Position numbers and translations under genes: made by a program
Notes under the pieces: generated by a model
What the model saw: the letters and a program-made list of their open reading frames with translations, nothing else
Databases searched by the model: none
Told to the model about the DNA's origin: nothing
NCBI GenBank assembly: GCA_023399215.1
Contig: JAEWQJ010000049.1
Location: 124,001 to 188,000, forward strand
Length of the DNA: 64,000 nt
From: Methanobacteriota archaeon
GTDB taxonomy: Archaea > Halobacteriota > Methanosarcinia > Methanosarcinales > Methanosarcinaceae
Direction of reading: 5' to 3'
Part shown: piece after piece, positions 33,269 to 42,348 of the stretch
Layout: every line of letters begins with the position of its first letter
How positions within the stretch are numbered: position 1 is the first letter of the stretch

Positions 33269-34723
33269 ATGAAAAAGTATGACGTAATTGTTGTCGGGGC
33301 AGGCATAAGCGGGCTTTTAGCAGCTTTAACGCTTTCCAAACACGGAAAAAAAATCCTTGTTCTTGAAAAAAATCAGCATATTGGAGGAAATTGCAATAGT
33401 TACATGGTAGATGGCTATCAGGTAGATACAGGAGTACACGCGATTACCCATCTGATTGAAGGACCTCTGAAGAGGTTGATGGATAACTACTTTGATTTTT
33501 TGCCTGTGTTTGAGGACTATGGGCATTACTACATTCGGACTGAAAACGCTTTTGTCAAAGTTCCTTCAACCCTGAAAGACTTCGTGACTTTTGACATACT
33601 CCCGAGAAAAGACAGGCTTATACTCTCTCAAACTCTCACTAAAGCCTTTACACTTTCCTCATTTGGCATAGACCTTTCAGACCGAGCAGTATATGATTTT
33701 CTGCCAAAAAGTCTTTCAAATGATACATATGACTTTGTGGACACGATGTCCATTTCTCTTTCTGGGAAATCTATGAAAGAGACCTCGGCTCAACGTATCC
33801 TGTATGGCAGTAATTTTGTAAGGGATAGCATTACCCAGGAACAGTTTGATGCCATGATAGGTAAACTGGAATCGAAAAAATCCCAGTCTACAGAATCTAT
33901 CCTTGCCTCAATCCTACCGTATCACCTCCATGCTTCTCTTCATGCAAGAATGACCAGGGTTACTCAGCCGTTTGCATCCCTGGAAAGGCTTGCAACAAAT
34001 GATGTAAACGGTTCTCAGGGCTATCCCAGAAAGGGCTTAAAATCCCTGCTTGACGCCATTCTCTACTCTCTTCCAGAAACCGTTGAGATCAAAACGGAAT
34101 GTGAGGTTAAATCCATTCTTGTACAGGACGGAAAGGTTTCAGGCGTGGAAGCCGAGGAAATCTATAACTCTGACCTTGTTATCTACACAGGTTTTGCAAC
34201 CGAGCTTCCCATGCTGATAAAGGATCTTCCCCCAGAATATGTAAAAGATCTCAAGAAAATTGTCCACAGCAAAAGCCTGACCATCTGGCTTGGACTGGAA
34301 AAAGAATTTTCCAATTTTAATTATACAGGCTCAGAGATCTGGTTCAAAGATTTCGCCTACTGGGCAACTCCTATAAGTAACTATGACCCTTCGCTTGCCC
34401 CAAAAGATAAGCAGCTTATAGGCTTTTCCTTCGTGATCGATGAAAATAAAAGTGAAGAACAGGAGACAAAAAAGGCCTATGATACGATTTTCCATGCCCA
34501 TCAAAACATCGAGAAATATATCGATATGCAGCACAAACAGATAATGATTCCAGAAAAGGCTGCAGTCGCAATTAATGGAAAGTTCGCAGGTATTCGAACT
34601 CCGATTCAAAACCTCTATGTAGCGGGGACCGATACTGACAAGCGAAGCATGGGAATTACCCGGGCTGCATATTCGATTATTGAGCTTCTGAAGATTCTTA
34701 ATGAAGATGGGAACCTTCATTAA
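33269..34723 (+). CDS. FAD-dependent oxidoreductase of the phytoene desaturase (CrtI) type
   Basis: This is a flavoprotein of about 484 residues. The N-terminal dinucleotide fold is VIVVGAGISGLLAALTLSKH with the following LVLEKNQHIGGNCNSY. The C-terminal FAD-binding block is IQNLYVAGTDTDKRSMGIT. The family contains carotenoid desaturases and isomerases and archaeal isoprenoid saturases such as geranylgeranyl-lipid reductase relatives. The substrate cannot be assigned, but an isoprenoid is likely. I choose the ATG at 33269 over the TTG two codons earlier; GAGGT lies about ten bases upstream. No carotenoid gene is next to it. Confidence 0.85.
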   Translation: MKKYDVIVVGAGISGLLAALTLSKHGKKILVLEKNQHIGGNCNSYMVDGYQVDTGVHAITHLIEGPLKRLMDNYFDFLPVFEDYGHYYIRTENAFVKVPSTLKDFVTFDILPRKDRLILSQTLTKAFTLSSFGIDLSDRAVYDFLPKSLSNDTYDFVDTMSISLSGKSMKETSAQRILYGSNFVRDSITQEQFDAMIGKLESKKSQSTESILASILPYHLHASLHARMTRVTQPFASLERLATNDVNGSQGYPRKGLKSLLDAILYSLPETVEIKTECEVKSILVQDGKVSGVEAEEIYNSDLVIYTGFATELPMLIKDLPPEYVKDLKKIVHSKSLTIWLGLEKEFSNFNYTGSEIWFKDFAYWATPISNYDPSLAPKDKQLIGFSFVIDENKSEEQETKKAYDTIFHAHQNIEKYIDMQHKQIMIPEKAAVAINGKFAGIRTPIQNLYVAGTDTDKRSMGITRAAYSIIELLKILNEDGNLH

Positions 34724-34866
34724 AGTATAAAAAGATAAAAATCTGAAAATAAAAACCCCAGCCAAAAAAGTAAAGGGTCCTGAAAAAGTAAAGGGCCCTG
34801 AAAAAAGCAAAAGATTCTGATAAATAGAAGATCCAGGCTGTGAAGAAAAGCTAAAAGGGAATATAC

Positions 34867-35400
34867 TTAATCCCTGAGATTTTCTATAACCTTCTTACCC
34901 CTTTCTGCTGGTACAATTGTCAGCTCAGCATTTTGGAATTCTCTATTAAGTGGCTCGCCGTCTGCAATCCTGTCCAGAGTAATTGCGACCGCAGCAACCT
35001 CGGAATGGGGCTGGCTTCCAACTGCAACATTCCAGTCCGCAAGCTGATACATTTCCGGAGGCACCTTTTCTGCTCCTACCACGATCATAAGCTTATCACA
35101 GCTTTTAAGCTCGTCCGTAACATCGGGCAGATTGACCCCGTACATTGAAAGATGGCAGACTTTTCCACCGGCAGCTTTCCATTCCTTGATTTCCTGCTTA
35201 TAATTGACATTATTCTTAATATAGAAATTTCCGCCCCAGCGACTGACAACATCCTCAAGAGTTGCTATTATTCCAGGATCATTTGAGGCGAGAAGCATAC
35301 CTTCTGCACCGAGCAACCGAGCAGTTAAGCCCACATGGGTTGTGATTCTTTTATCCCTCTCAGGGCGGTGCCCCAGACGCAGCAAAACAATTCTTTTCAT
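34867..35400 (-). CDS. trm56: tRNA (cytidine(56)-2'-O)-methyltransferase
   Basis: This archaeal SPOUT-class methyltransferase adds a 2'-O-methyl group to C56 in the T-loop of tRNAs. The 177-residue protein begins RIVLLRLGHRPERDKRITTH, which is distinctive for the family. It continues VGLTARLLGAEGMLLA, then the knot region KLMIVVGAEKVPPEMYQLAD and NVAVGSQPHSEVAAVA. I start it at the ATG 35400; the longer frame from 35511 would add 37 residues that overlap the upstream gene and are not family-like. It lies 58 bases downstream of the AMP phosphorylase gene on the same strand and may share its transcript. Confidence 0.93.
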   Translation of the reverse strand: MKRIVLLRLGHRPERDKRITTHVGLTARLLGAEGMLLASNDPGIIATLEDVVSRWGGNFYIKNNVNYKQEIKEWKAAGGKVCHLSMYGVNLPDVTDELKSCDKLMIVVGAEKVPPEMYQLADWNVAVGSQPHSEVAAVAITLDRIADGEPLNREFQNAELTIVPAERGKKVIENLRD

Positions 35401-35458
35401 GCTCGTGCTAAAACCCTGCAAGGTATTAAAGTATTTCACTGAAAAAAAGAAGAGAAGA

Positions 35459-36979
35459 TTACTGGAACCCGTAGGTTCCTGGAATTCTCTTAAGAAGCAT
35501 GCCCTCAACAACTATCGGGTTTGTTCTCTGGGCCGTTGCCAATGCGGTCTCTAGTTTGAACTCTTTTTCAGCATAAATCGTAAGGATAGGGTCTCCCTTC
35601 TTAACGGATTCTCCCATTTTCTTGTGAATAGCGACCCCGGCTCCTTTATCATTAGGAGCTCCTGCAAGCCTGGCAATTTCAATTATCCACTTATTGTCAA
35701 ACTCGATTACATATCCGTCCGCAGAAGCGAGAATGTCGGCAGTATATTGCCCGATCTGGATGTCAGCCGAGGTAACCTTTGGATCTCCGCCCTGGGCCTC
35801 AATAATCTGTTTCATCTTCTCAAGGGCTTTTCCACTCTTTAGTGTCTCCAGTGCAACTTCCTTTCCATGGTCCCTTGGAGCCGCACCTCCCATCTCAAGC
35901 AGGATACCCGCAAGAGCCGCACTCTTTTCAATAAGGCTGTTCGGGCCTTCCATACTTTCCAGCACTTTCAGGGCTTCCCTGACTTCCAGCGAGGGCCCTA
36001 CTTTTCTTCCAATAGGAGACGAACCATAGGTAATCGCACATTCAACGTTCATTCCAAGCCTGTGCCCGAGGTTAATCAGGTCTCTTGCAAGTTTTTGCCC
36101 TTCCTGAACAGTTGGAACTTTTGTACTTGGCCCGACAGGGATGTCCATTACCACGTTGTCGGCTCCGATAGCTCCTTTTTTTGCCATAATCGAGGCAAGC
36201 ATCTGGTAGTAAGGATCAATAGAGAGAGGGTATTCAACCCTTATGAGCTTGTCATCGGCAGGTGCTATATTTGTGGCTCCGCCCCAGACAAGAGCACCCC
36301 CGACTTTTTCGGTTATCTCTTTGACTTCCTGGGAACTGAACTCTACCGGACAGAGCACTTCCATAAGGTCAGCAGTTCCGCCTGCCCCTGTAATAGCCCT
36401 CGAACTTGTCTTCGGAATAAGAAGTCCATTTGCAGCAATAATAGGTACAACAAGGAGAGAAATCTTGTTTCCGGGCACTCCTCCTATCGAGTGTTTGTCC
36501 ATTATAGGGTGAGTGTCAAATTCGATCGTGTCTCCACTCTCAATCATAGCCCTTGTAAGCCATTCGACCTCGTCGTCGGTCATTCCATGAATATAGGAAG
36601 ATGTTATAAAAGCCGAGAGTTCAATCTCGCTGAGATTTTCTTCTACAATATCATTTACGAGTGTTTTAATTTCATCCTGCACAACAGGCTTTTTATCCAT
36701 CATTTTCTTAATTATCGATGCAGATTTAGAACGGAATGCCGGAACAACCTCGACCGGCTTATCCCAATTCTGGAAGTGCTCATATACCTCGGAAAAAACG
36801 CCCAGCGTGCCTGGAGGAACCAGATCATCTGTTGTATCCACAATTGCAGAAAGGCTCTCATGCCCGCGAATACGTACCCTGTCCCCTGGATTAACCCCAA
36901 GTTCCTTTGCGTCGGCAATATTTAGTAATATCTTGTGCTGCCCTATTTTTATGTTAAAATGTTCTAACTTCAATTGCAT
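35459..36979 (-). CDS. deoA: AMP phosphorylase
   Basis: The 506-residue protein is of the archaeal AMP phosphorylase branch of the thymidine phosphorylase family. It cleaves nucleoside monophosphates with phosphate to give ribose 1,5-bisphosphate, feeding the archaeal route through ribose-1,5-bisphosphate isomerase to form III RuBisCO. An N-terminal domain of about 85 residues is archaeal-specific. The family core follows: MDKHSIGGVPGNKISLLVVP, KTSSRAITGAGGTADLMEVL and GGALVWGGATNIAPADDKLI. The C-terminal barrel-sandwich part carries RLAGAPNDKGAGVAIHKKMG. The ATG has GGAGGGAG upstream. Confidence 0.94.
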   Translation of the reverse strand: MQLKLEHFNIKIGQHKILLNIADAKELGVNPGDRVRIRGHESLSAIVDTTDDLVPPGTLGVFSEVYEHFQNWDKPVEVVPAFRSKSASIIKKMMDKKPVVQDEIKTLVNDIVEENLSEIELSAFITSSYIHGMTDDEVEWLTRAMIESGDTIEFDTHPIMDKHSIGGVPGNKISLLVVPIIAANGLLIPKTSSRAITGAGGTADLMEVLCPVEFSSQEVKEITEKVGGALVWGGATNIAPADDKLIRVEYPLSIDPYYQMLASIMAKKGAIGADNVVMDIPVGPSTKVPTVQEGQKLARDLINLGHRLGMNVECAITYGSSPIGRKVGPSLEVREALKVLESMEGPNSLIEKSAALAGILLEMGGAAPRDHGKEVALETLKSGKALEKMKQIIEAQGGDPKVTSADIQIGQYTADILASADGYVIEFDNKWIIEIARLAGAPNDKGAGVAIHKKMGESVKKGDPILTIYAEKEFKLETALATAQRTNPIVVEGMLLKRIPGTYGFQ

Positions 36980-37734
36980 GAGTAAACTCCCTCCGTTTCG
37001 TTCTTGTTATGAGTGTAAATCTGTAATTGAAATTTGTTTCCCCAGAATCCAGACTTTCGGTTTGTTCCCCTATCTGAAAAACTGACAGTCCAGCCTGAAA
37101 AAAACTGTAGATTAATAGTAAACGTGAGTAAGTAAATGTAAGTTGTCGTGTAGATTATAAATGCTAAACTGAGGTGACATATTGACCTTCATATTATTTT
37201 AAAATAATTCTGTAAAAAACTTCAAGAAATGAAGAATAAAGAGATTAAGACGAGTACTATTGAAAGAAAGTTTGCAGAACCATCTTTATAGTGTCATCAG
37301 TAAATTCAAAAGGTTTCGAAAAGATTGACAGTGTTTCAAATTTGCTGTAAATTTGAAGTAAAGTTTTTGCGTACTATGAAGAAAATTGATTTTCTGATAT
37401 GGAATTTTCTACCATGGAATTTTCTACCATGGAATTTTCTACCTATTAACTTCTTGAGATTTGTGATTTTACAGAAAAAGCCGCACACTGCCGAAAAGCC
37501 CTTTAATAGTTTAAATTGATCTTGAGTAAAGAAAGAATAAGATTAATGAGAACAAATTAGCCTGAAATAGTACTTTTTTACTTTTAGGATATTGTTCTCA
37601 TTAGTTATTGTTTAGTTAGTGTTTATTAGTCAGCATTTAGTTAGCACTTAGCCATTATTTAAAATTACTCAGTTACCATTTCGTCGTATTTTATCTAAAT
37701 TCATCTAAATCTTCAAAGTTACTCATTTTATCAG
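36980..37734. other. Long AT-rich spacer with small tandem arrays
   Basis: The unit GGAATTTTCTACCAT occurs three times at 37401-37445 (the last variant). TTTAGTTAG words recur at 37610-37650. Short frames here are translations of the repeats. Nothing else is recognised. Confidence 0.6.
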
Positions 37735-37962
37735 TTATTTTTCATAGTTGCGCCTGGACAGGGAAACAAGACCTTTGGCAACTCCCAATCCGATAATTCC
37801 TATCAACACTGCGGTTAAGATAACCATAAGCAGGTTTTCCTCATCAGCAAATTTGAACATGAAGTAAAATAAAATAATATCTATTATTGCTCCAATGCCC
37901 ACCAAAGCTATTGCCGGGCCTCCTAAAACGTTTCCAGTATCCCTGCCCATTTTCCGATCCAT
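37735..37962 (-). CDS. Small two-helix membrane protein, unknown function
   Basis: This 75-residue protein has two hydrophobic helices (AIALVGIGAIIDIILFYFMF and LMVILTAVLIGIIGLGVAKG) joined by the acidic loop KFADEEN, and a basic tail. An in-frame ATG four codons later (MGRD) is an alternative start with GGGATGG upstream. The composition is clearly that of a membrane protein, and the promoter region upstream is a tandem duplication with two TATA-like boxes. I do not recognise the family. Confidence 0.6.
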   Translation of the reverse strand: MDRKMGRDTGNVLGGPAIALVGIGAIIDIILFYFMFKFADEENLLMVILTAVLIGIIGLGVAKGLVSLSRRNYEK

Positions 37963-37981
37963 CCCGAAATAATTATCATCA

Positions 37982-38072
37982 AATTAAGGTTTAAGGTTTA
38001 TAAATATCTGTATTAAATAATTATAAATTAAGGTTTAAGACTTATAAAATATCTGTATTAGATAATTATTTA
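37982..38072 (-). promoter_or_regulatory. Tandemly duplicated promoter region (two TATA-like boxes)
   Basis: A unit of about 44 bp containing AAATTAAGGTTTAAG and then ATCTGTATTA and AATAATTAT is present twice, 37982-38026 and 38027-38072. Each copy has a TATA-like box on the minus strand (ATTTATAAA near 37998-38006 and ATTTTATAAG near 38041-38050). The inner box lies about 36-44 bases before the start of the small membrane gene. Confidence 0.7.
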
Positions 38073-38548
38073 ATTGATTTTTAATAAAGATGAACTCTTT
38101 TAGTAAACTTTTTTGTAACAGGAACCAGAAGTGGGAACTCATGGATAAAGTAAACCTGTAGCTAAGCGTAATGATTCCTGAGATTTATCAGAGAATTGAA
38201 GTAATTGCATATAAATCTTAGGAAATTAAAATCCTTCAGGTTCAAATAGACAGGAAGTTTCAGACTCTGATAATAGGTTATCTAAAAACAGAAAAATAAA
38301 CGAATACAGTGGAATTTTTTAGTATAGCTGTATGGAGTTATTTGTAGTACAACAGCATGAGATTATTTGTAGTACGACAGCATGGGATTATTAATATGGC
38401 GATAGGCATCGTTTTTAGAGCTATATCAGTAAACAGATAAAATATTCAGCAAATTATTAATTTACAGTAACTAAGTTACTCGTTCTCAACAGAGATGTGT
38501 ATTTTCCGGAAGTCGTCCCAGGAAGCCAAATTCGTTAAAAAATTAATA
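38073..38548. other. AT-rich spacer with a 28-bp duplication
   Basis: GATTATTTGTAGTACGACAG and its near copy GTTATTTGTAGTACAACAG lie next to each other at about 38336-38388. No gene recognised. Confidence 0.55.
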
Positions 38549-38770
38549 TTAGAGAAATTCAAGGCATAAAGATACGTAATACTCCCTTGCGATCCTCTTG
38601 AGCCAATCCGGCACAATGCTATATCTGTCAACTATGAGCTCATTTAGGTAGTACAGGGACTCCTCGGTTTTACAGTCACAGAGTCGCCTTACGGCCGTTC
38701 TTCTTCCCCACGCAGATCTTTCATCATCCAAAGCTTCAAGGTAAAGCTGATATTCCCTACTGTTTTCCAT
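38549..38770 (-). CDS. Small hypothetical protein, 73 residues
   Basis: The frame reads ENSREYQLYLEALDDERSAW, followed by RRTAVRRLCDCKTEESLYYL and NELIVDRYSIVPDWLKRIA. It is hydrophilic and helical, reminiscent of a pair of HEAT-like helices. There is no overlap with another gene. The composition differs from translated AT-rich DNA, so I treat it as likely real. The ATG is preceded by AATGTAATG, with no strong Shine-Dalgarno site. Function unknown. Confidence 0.5.
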   Translation of the reverse strand: MENSREYQLYLEALDDERSAWGRRTAVRRLCDCKTEESLYYLNELIVDRYSIVPDWLKRIAREYYVSLCLEFL

Positions 38771-39080
38771 TACATTAAAAATATCTGCTAATCAATATAA
38801 ATATTTGTATTGGGCTTCAATTTAAAATACTTCAGGAATTAAAACATGTTATAGATGCACCTATAGGAGCCTTTTCCTGCAGATTATTTCAGAGATTAAA
38901 GGATTAATAAGTTAAAAGAGAACGATAAATTAAAAAGCAACTAAAATGCAACCGAAAAATTACCAGAGAACAAATGAAGTATAAAATATATTAGACGGTA
39001 TTAGATTATTGATAGAATCAGTATCTAAAAAAGATCGCAAAGATTTCATGTTGAAGATAAAAAAGATTACTTGAAGTTAT

Positions 39081-39190
39081 ACAGAATAGAAAATACAAAA
39101 TAGAAAATACAAAATAGAAAATACAGAATAGAAAATACAAAATAGAAAATACAAAATAGAAAATACAAAATAGAAAATACAGAATAGAAA
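39081..39190. repeat. 14-bp tandem array, nearly eight copies
   Basis: AGAAAATACAAAAT and AGAAAATACAGAAT units repeat in register for about 109 bp. The minus-strand frame through it is a Phe/Tyr/Leu-rich artefact and is not called. Confidence 0.92.
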
Positions 39191-39201
39191 AATAGGAAAA
39201 T

Positions 39202-39237
39202 AGAATTCTCATACAGTGATCAGCTGATGAGAATTCT
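39202..39237. repeat. 36-bp near-perfect palindrome
   Basis: AGAATTCTCAT (39202-39212) and ATGAGAATTCT (39227-39237) are exact complements. The 14 bases between them are themselves mostly palindromic around TGATCA. Confidence 0.88.
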
Positions 39238-39877
39238 GCACAAGGTTTTTGTTCGCTATGCTTCGGTATGTAAACATCAGCTAAAAACGATATATAATTA
39301 ACTGGAATTAATTTTTAAATTCAAAGGGATATTGGTTGACGTTGAAATGTTTAATGAGAAAGATTATTTTAACAGCGTTACCATTTTTTACTGGACTAAA
39401 TAATTTTGAGAAATGATTTAAAAATGGAAAAATGTGAAGGAGAAAAACCTATCTGTACTTTATTAGTGTCTTTAATCAGTATCTAGTTTTCCTGATCCTG
39501 ACTGTGGGACTAACTGCTTAAAATAATTAGATAAAATAGTGATTACGTTATTGAAAGTATTCTAGATTGTAATTGTTCTAAGATTTCAGGATTGATTTCG
39601 GTCAATGTTATTTAATAGAAAGATAGTGGGAAAAGAGTAGTTTCCAGGTTTAGCTAAAAAGGTAAAAACCTGAAGTCCGGTCAGTTTTTTAAAGCAGAGA
39701 AACAAAACCTGTAGTGAATCCGAAAGTATTTATTCTTTAGTTGAATTATAAGAGAAGAAATATTAAAAATAAACAAGTTTACTTGATTTTCATTCTCAGG
39801 AGAAAAATAACATCCGATTTATAAGAATTATAAAAGTAAGTTTAAAAATAATTGTTCGAGCAGAAGGTGTGGTAAAA

Positions 39878-41335
39878 ATGGAAAAGAAAAGCGTCTTGAT
39901 CCTGGGAACTGCTTCCCATGTTGGGAAAAGTTCAGTCGTGACTGCCATATGCAGAATCCTTTCAAGAGAATACAGGGTTGCCCCCTTCAAGGCTCAGAAC
40001 ATGAGCCTGAATTCCTGGATTACAAAGGATGGAAAAGAAATAGGAATTGCCCAGGCAATCCAGGCAAAAGCCGCAGGCACTGAGCCAACTGCCGATATGA
40101 ATCCTGTTCTTCTAAAACCCAAAGGAGACTGCGTTTCCCAGATAATCCTGCTGGGAGAACCTTACGCCGACAGGAGCGCAGGTCAGTACTACGAGTCCAT
40201 CGCAGAAATGAATGAAGTACTTGAAGGAGCTCTCAAAAGGCTCTGCAAAGAACATGATATTATTGTCATGGAAGGAGCTGGAGGGGCCGCCGAGATTAAC
40301 CTCTACGAAAGGGATATTGTAAATATTGGTACTGCAAGGCTCACACAGGCTCCCATAATCCTTGTTGGAGACATAGAAAGAGGAGGCGTTTTTGCAAGCC
40401 TCTACGGCACAGTTGCACTTCTACCAGAAGATGTGCGGAAAAATGTCAAAGGATTTATAATAAACAAATTCAGAGGCGACCTGGAAATCCTGAAGCCAGG
40501 TCTGAAACAACTTGAAGAAAAGACCGGCATTCCGGTACTTGGAGTCCTTCCTTATTTTAAGCTTAACATTCCTTCTGAAGACTCGGTTTCACTTGAGGAT
40601 AAAGAAGCCGAAAAAAACGAAAAAGAAATCGAGGTCGCAGTCATCCGCCTGCCAAGAATTTCGAACTTTACGGACTTCGAGCCCCTGGAAAGATCTGCTA
40701 AAATCCGCTATGTAGAACTTGACGAAGACCTCGGAACTCCAGATGCAATCATGATTCCGGGCACAAAGAATACGGTTAACGACCTGCTCGACCTTAAGGC
40801 AAGCGGTATGGCCGAGAAAATCCAGGCATTTAAGGGAAAAATCCCGATTTTCGGGATCTGCGGCGGCTACCAGATGCTCGGTAAGACAATTTATGATTCA
40901 GGAGTTGAAAATGGAGTCGAAGCCGAATTCGAAGGTCTGGGGCTTCTGAATATAGGGACAAAGTTCGGAGAATACAAAAAGAGAACAATCCAGGTCACGA
41001 AAAAGGTTAATGCTTACGGCCCGATACTTGCTCCAATAGACGGAGAGGAAATAAAAGGATATGAAATCCATATGGGCATAACCGACTCTCACCGTAACAT
41101 CTTCGGAAATGACGGGGCAATCGATGAAGCAGGTCTGGTAATTGGAACTTACCTGCATGGGCTCTTCGACAATAAAAATATAAGAGACGCCCTTATGCAA
41201 TACCTCTACGAGAAAAAAGGACTTGAGTACATCCCTGAAAACGCCATGACCGAAAGCGATGCCTACGAAGAACTTGCAAATGTAGTCGAGCAGAACCTTG
41301 ACATGGAAAAACTCTACGAAATAATAGGGATCTGA
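39878..41335 (+). CDS. cobQ: Cobyric acid synthase
   Basis: CobQ/CbiP amidates adenosylcobyrinic diamide side chains with glutamine in cobalamin (corrinoid) synthesis, essential for methanogenic methyl transfer. The 485-residue protein has an N-terminal P-loop-like amidoligase domain (LGTASHVGKSSVVTAICRIL, FKAQNMSLNSW, VMEGAGGAAEINL) and a C-terminal class I glutamine amidotransferase domain with the nucleophile Cys in FGICGGYQMLG and the His in GTYLHGLFDN. The ATG at 39878 is chosen over a GTG three codons earlier because AAGGTG lies at the right distance. It is monocistronic in a long spacer-rich region. Confidence 0.95.
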   Translation: MEKKSVLILGTASHVGKSSVVTAICRILSREYRVAPFKAQNMSLNSWITKDGKEIGIAQAIQAKAAGTEPTADMNPVLLKPKGDCVSQIILLGEPYADRSAGQYYESIAEMNEVLEGALKRLCKEHDIIVMEGAGGAAEINLYERDIVNIGTARLTQAPIILVGDIERGGVFASLYGTVALLPEDVRKNVKGFIINKFRGDLEILKPGLKQLEEKTGIPVLGVLPYFKLNIPSEDSVSLEDKEAEKNEKEIEVAVIRLPRISNFTDFEPLERSAKIRYVELDEDLGTPDAIMIPGTKNTVNDLLDLKASGMAEKIQAFKGKIPIFGICGGYQMLGKTIYDSGVENGVEAEFEGLGLLNIGTKFGEYKKRTIQVTKKVNAYGPILAPIDGEEIKGYEIHMGITDSHRNIFGNDGAIDEAGLVIGTYLHGLFDNKNIRDALMQYLYEKKGLEYIPENAMTESDAYEELANVVEQNLDMEKLYEIIGI

Positions 41336-41974
41336 AAAACAAGTATATGAGAATTGCAGGCATCAGAACCTTCAGGTGTACAAGGCAGAACACCTGATTA
41401 AACTTTTTTAGAAAAGACATTGCGCGTAAAAAAGTACTGAGCATAAAAAAGGAATTGAGCGGTTTCAGGAGCACATTGAGAATATTCGGAACTAAAAACC
41501 TGCAATATTTGGGGACAAAGTACATTATTCGCGGAGGGTATAACCGGCCTCCAGAAACCACTCAATAATATATGGTTTACTGCTAGTTATTTATGCATTG
41601 TGAATTTGTTTTATTATAGTTTCGAATTTAAAGATTTATATTAAATCTCTATCACGTCTGACCAGGAAGGAATACCTGTGACCTACTTTTTTCGTTATTC
41701 TTCAGTTTCAATAGCTCTAACTAATTATACTACAGATCATATCGTGTAAGGGAAGTTCCCATTCGGACTTTACTGCCACGAAAAAGAAGTAAAGTGCGAG
41801 AAAAAAATAACCTTATCTTTTGTATATTCGCCACTTCTGACCGTGACAGCTCTGGCTTTAATCCACTACGCTCTCTGCAGCGACCGGAGACCTCAAAAAC
41901 ACGAATATCCTTAACTCTAAAAATTAGTTTGATTTCAGGGCGGAAAGCAATGTGTTGCCTAAAATTACTTCATC
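41336..41974. other. Spacer downstream of cobQ with possible decayed coding sequence
   Basis: A plus-strand stretch ending at about 41567 reads STLRIFGTKNLQYLGTKYII then RGGYNRPPETTQ and a stop. It has no start and no family that I know. The rest is AT-rich. Confidence 0.4.
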
Positions 41975-42345
41975 AGCGCAACTGTTGAACCGCAACCGTT
42001 GCGCCGGTTGATCACGCCGACCACGGTGTTGCTTGGTTTTTCGGTCAAGCCTTTTTTGAAAAGGGTTGTGATCACGCAGGATAGAGTTTGGGGATAAGGC
42101 TTTCAAACCCAAACGTTACGGGGTTTTCGCTAAACCCTTTTTTAAAAGGCTTGCAGACAAGCAGTTTTTTGAAAAGACTTGCGATCAACCCTTTCTTAAA
42201 AAGCTATATCATGTGACCCAAAGTGCAACTTGGATAGTTCTCCCTAAAATTCGTGCATATCTCTAGAAATTGCCCCGCTTGAGCGAACGAAGTGAGCGAA
42301 ACGGAACCGTCCTCCCGAGACGGGACTCGGGTGACGGAACTCGGG
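41975..42345 (+). repeat. Composite GC-rich dispersed repeat, copy B
   Basis: On the plus strand the ordered blocks are GCAACTGTTGAACCGCAACC, TTTTTCGGTCAAGCC with TTTTGAAAAGGGTT, GGATAAGGCTTTCAAA, further AAAAGGCTTGC words, TTGAGCGAACGAAGTGAGCG and CGTCCTCCCGAGACGGGACT. The blocks match the minus strand of 21085-21450. The element runs up to the stop codon of the next gene (42349). Confidence 0.8.
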
Positions 42346-42348
42346 GGG

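Larger units (their letters stand above)
38771..39877. other. 1.1-kb AT-rich spacer upstream of cobQ
   Basis: Apart from the 14-bp array (39081-39190) and the palindrome (39202-39237), listed separately, I see no gene. No B12-type riboswitch could be recognised in front of cobQ. Confidence 0.5.

Noticed and set aside
33001..33339. Open frames on both strands through the 15-bp array upstream of the CrtI-like gene (Lys/Asn/His-rich and Phe/Ile/Thr-rich)
   Set aside because: They are direct translations of a tandem repeat whose unit is a multiple of three, so they stay open by construction; one of them also overlaps the real gene.
35867..36925. A 352-codon plus-strand frame opposite the AMP phosphorylase gene
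   Set aside because: It lies wholly inside a clear family member on the other strand, has a composition typical of a shadow (many Cys, His, Asn, Arg), and lacks a ribosome-binding site.
39018..39212. Minus-strand frame of repeated Ile-Leu-Tyr-Phe-Leu-Phe-Cys
   Set aside because: It is an artefact of the 14-bp array, with no ribosome-binding site.
39239..39877. Possible cobalamin riboswitch in front of cobQ
   Set aside because: No B12-box-like sequence or matching structure was seen; the spacer is AT-rich without conserved motifs that I recognise.
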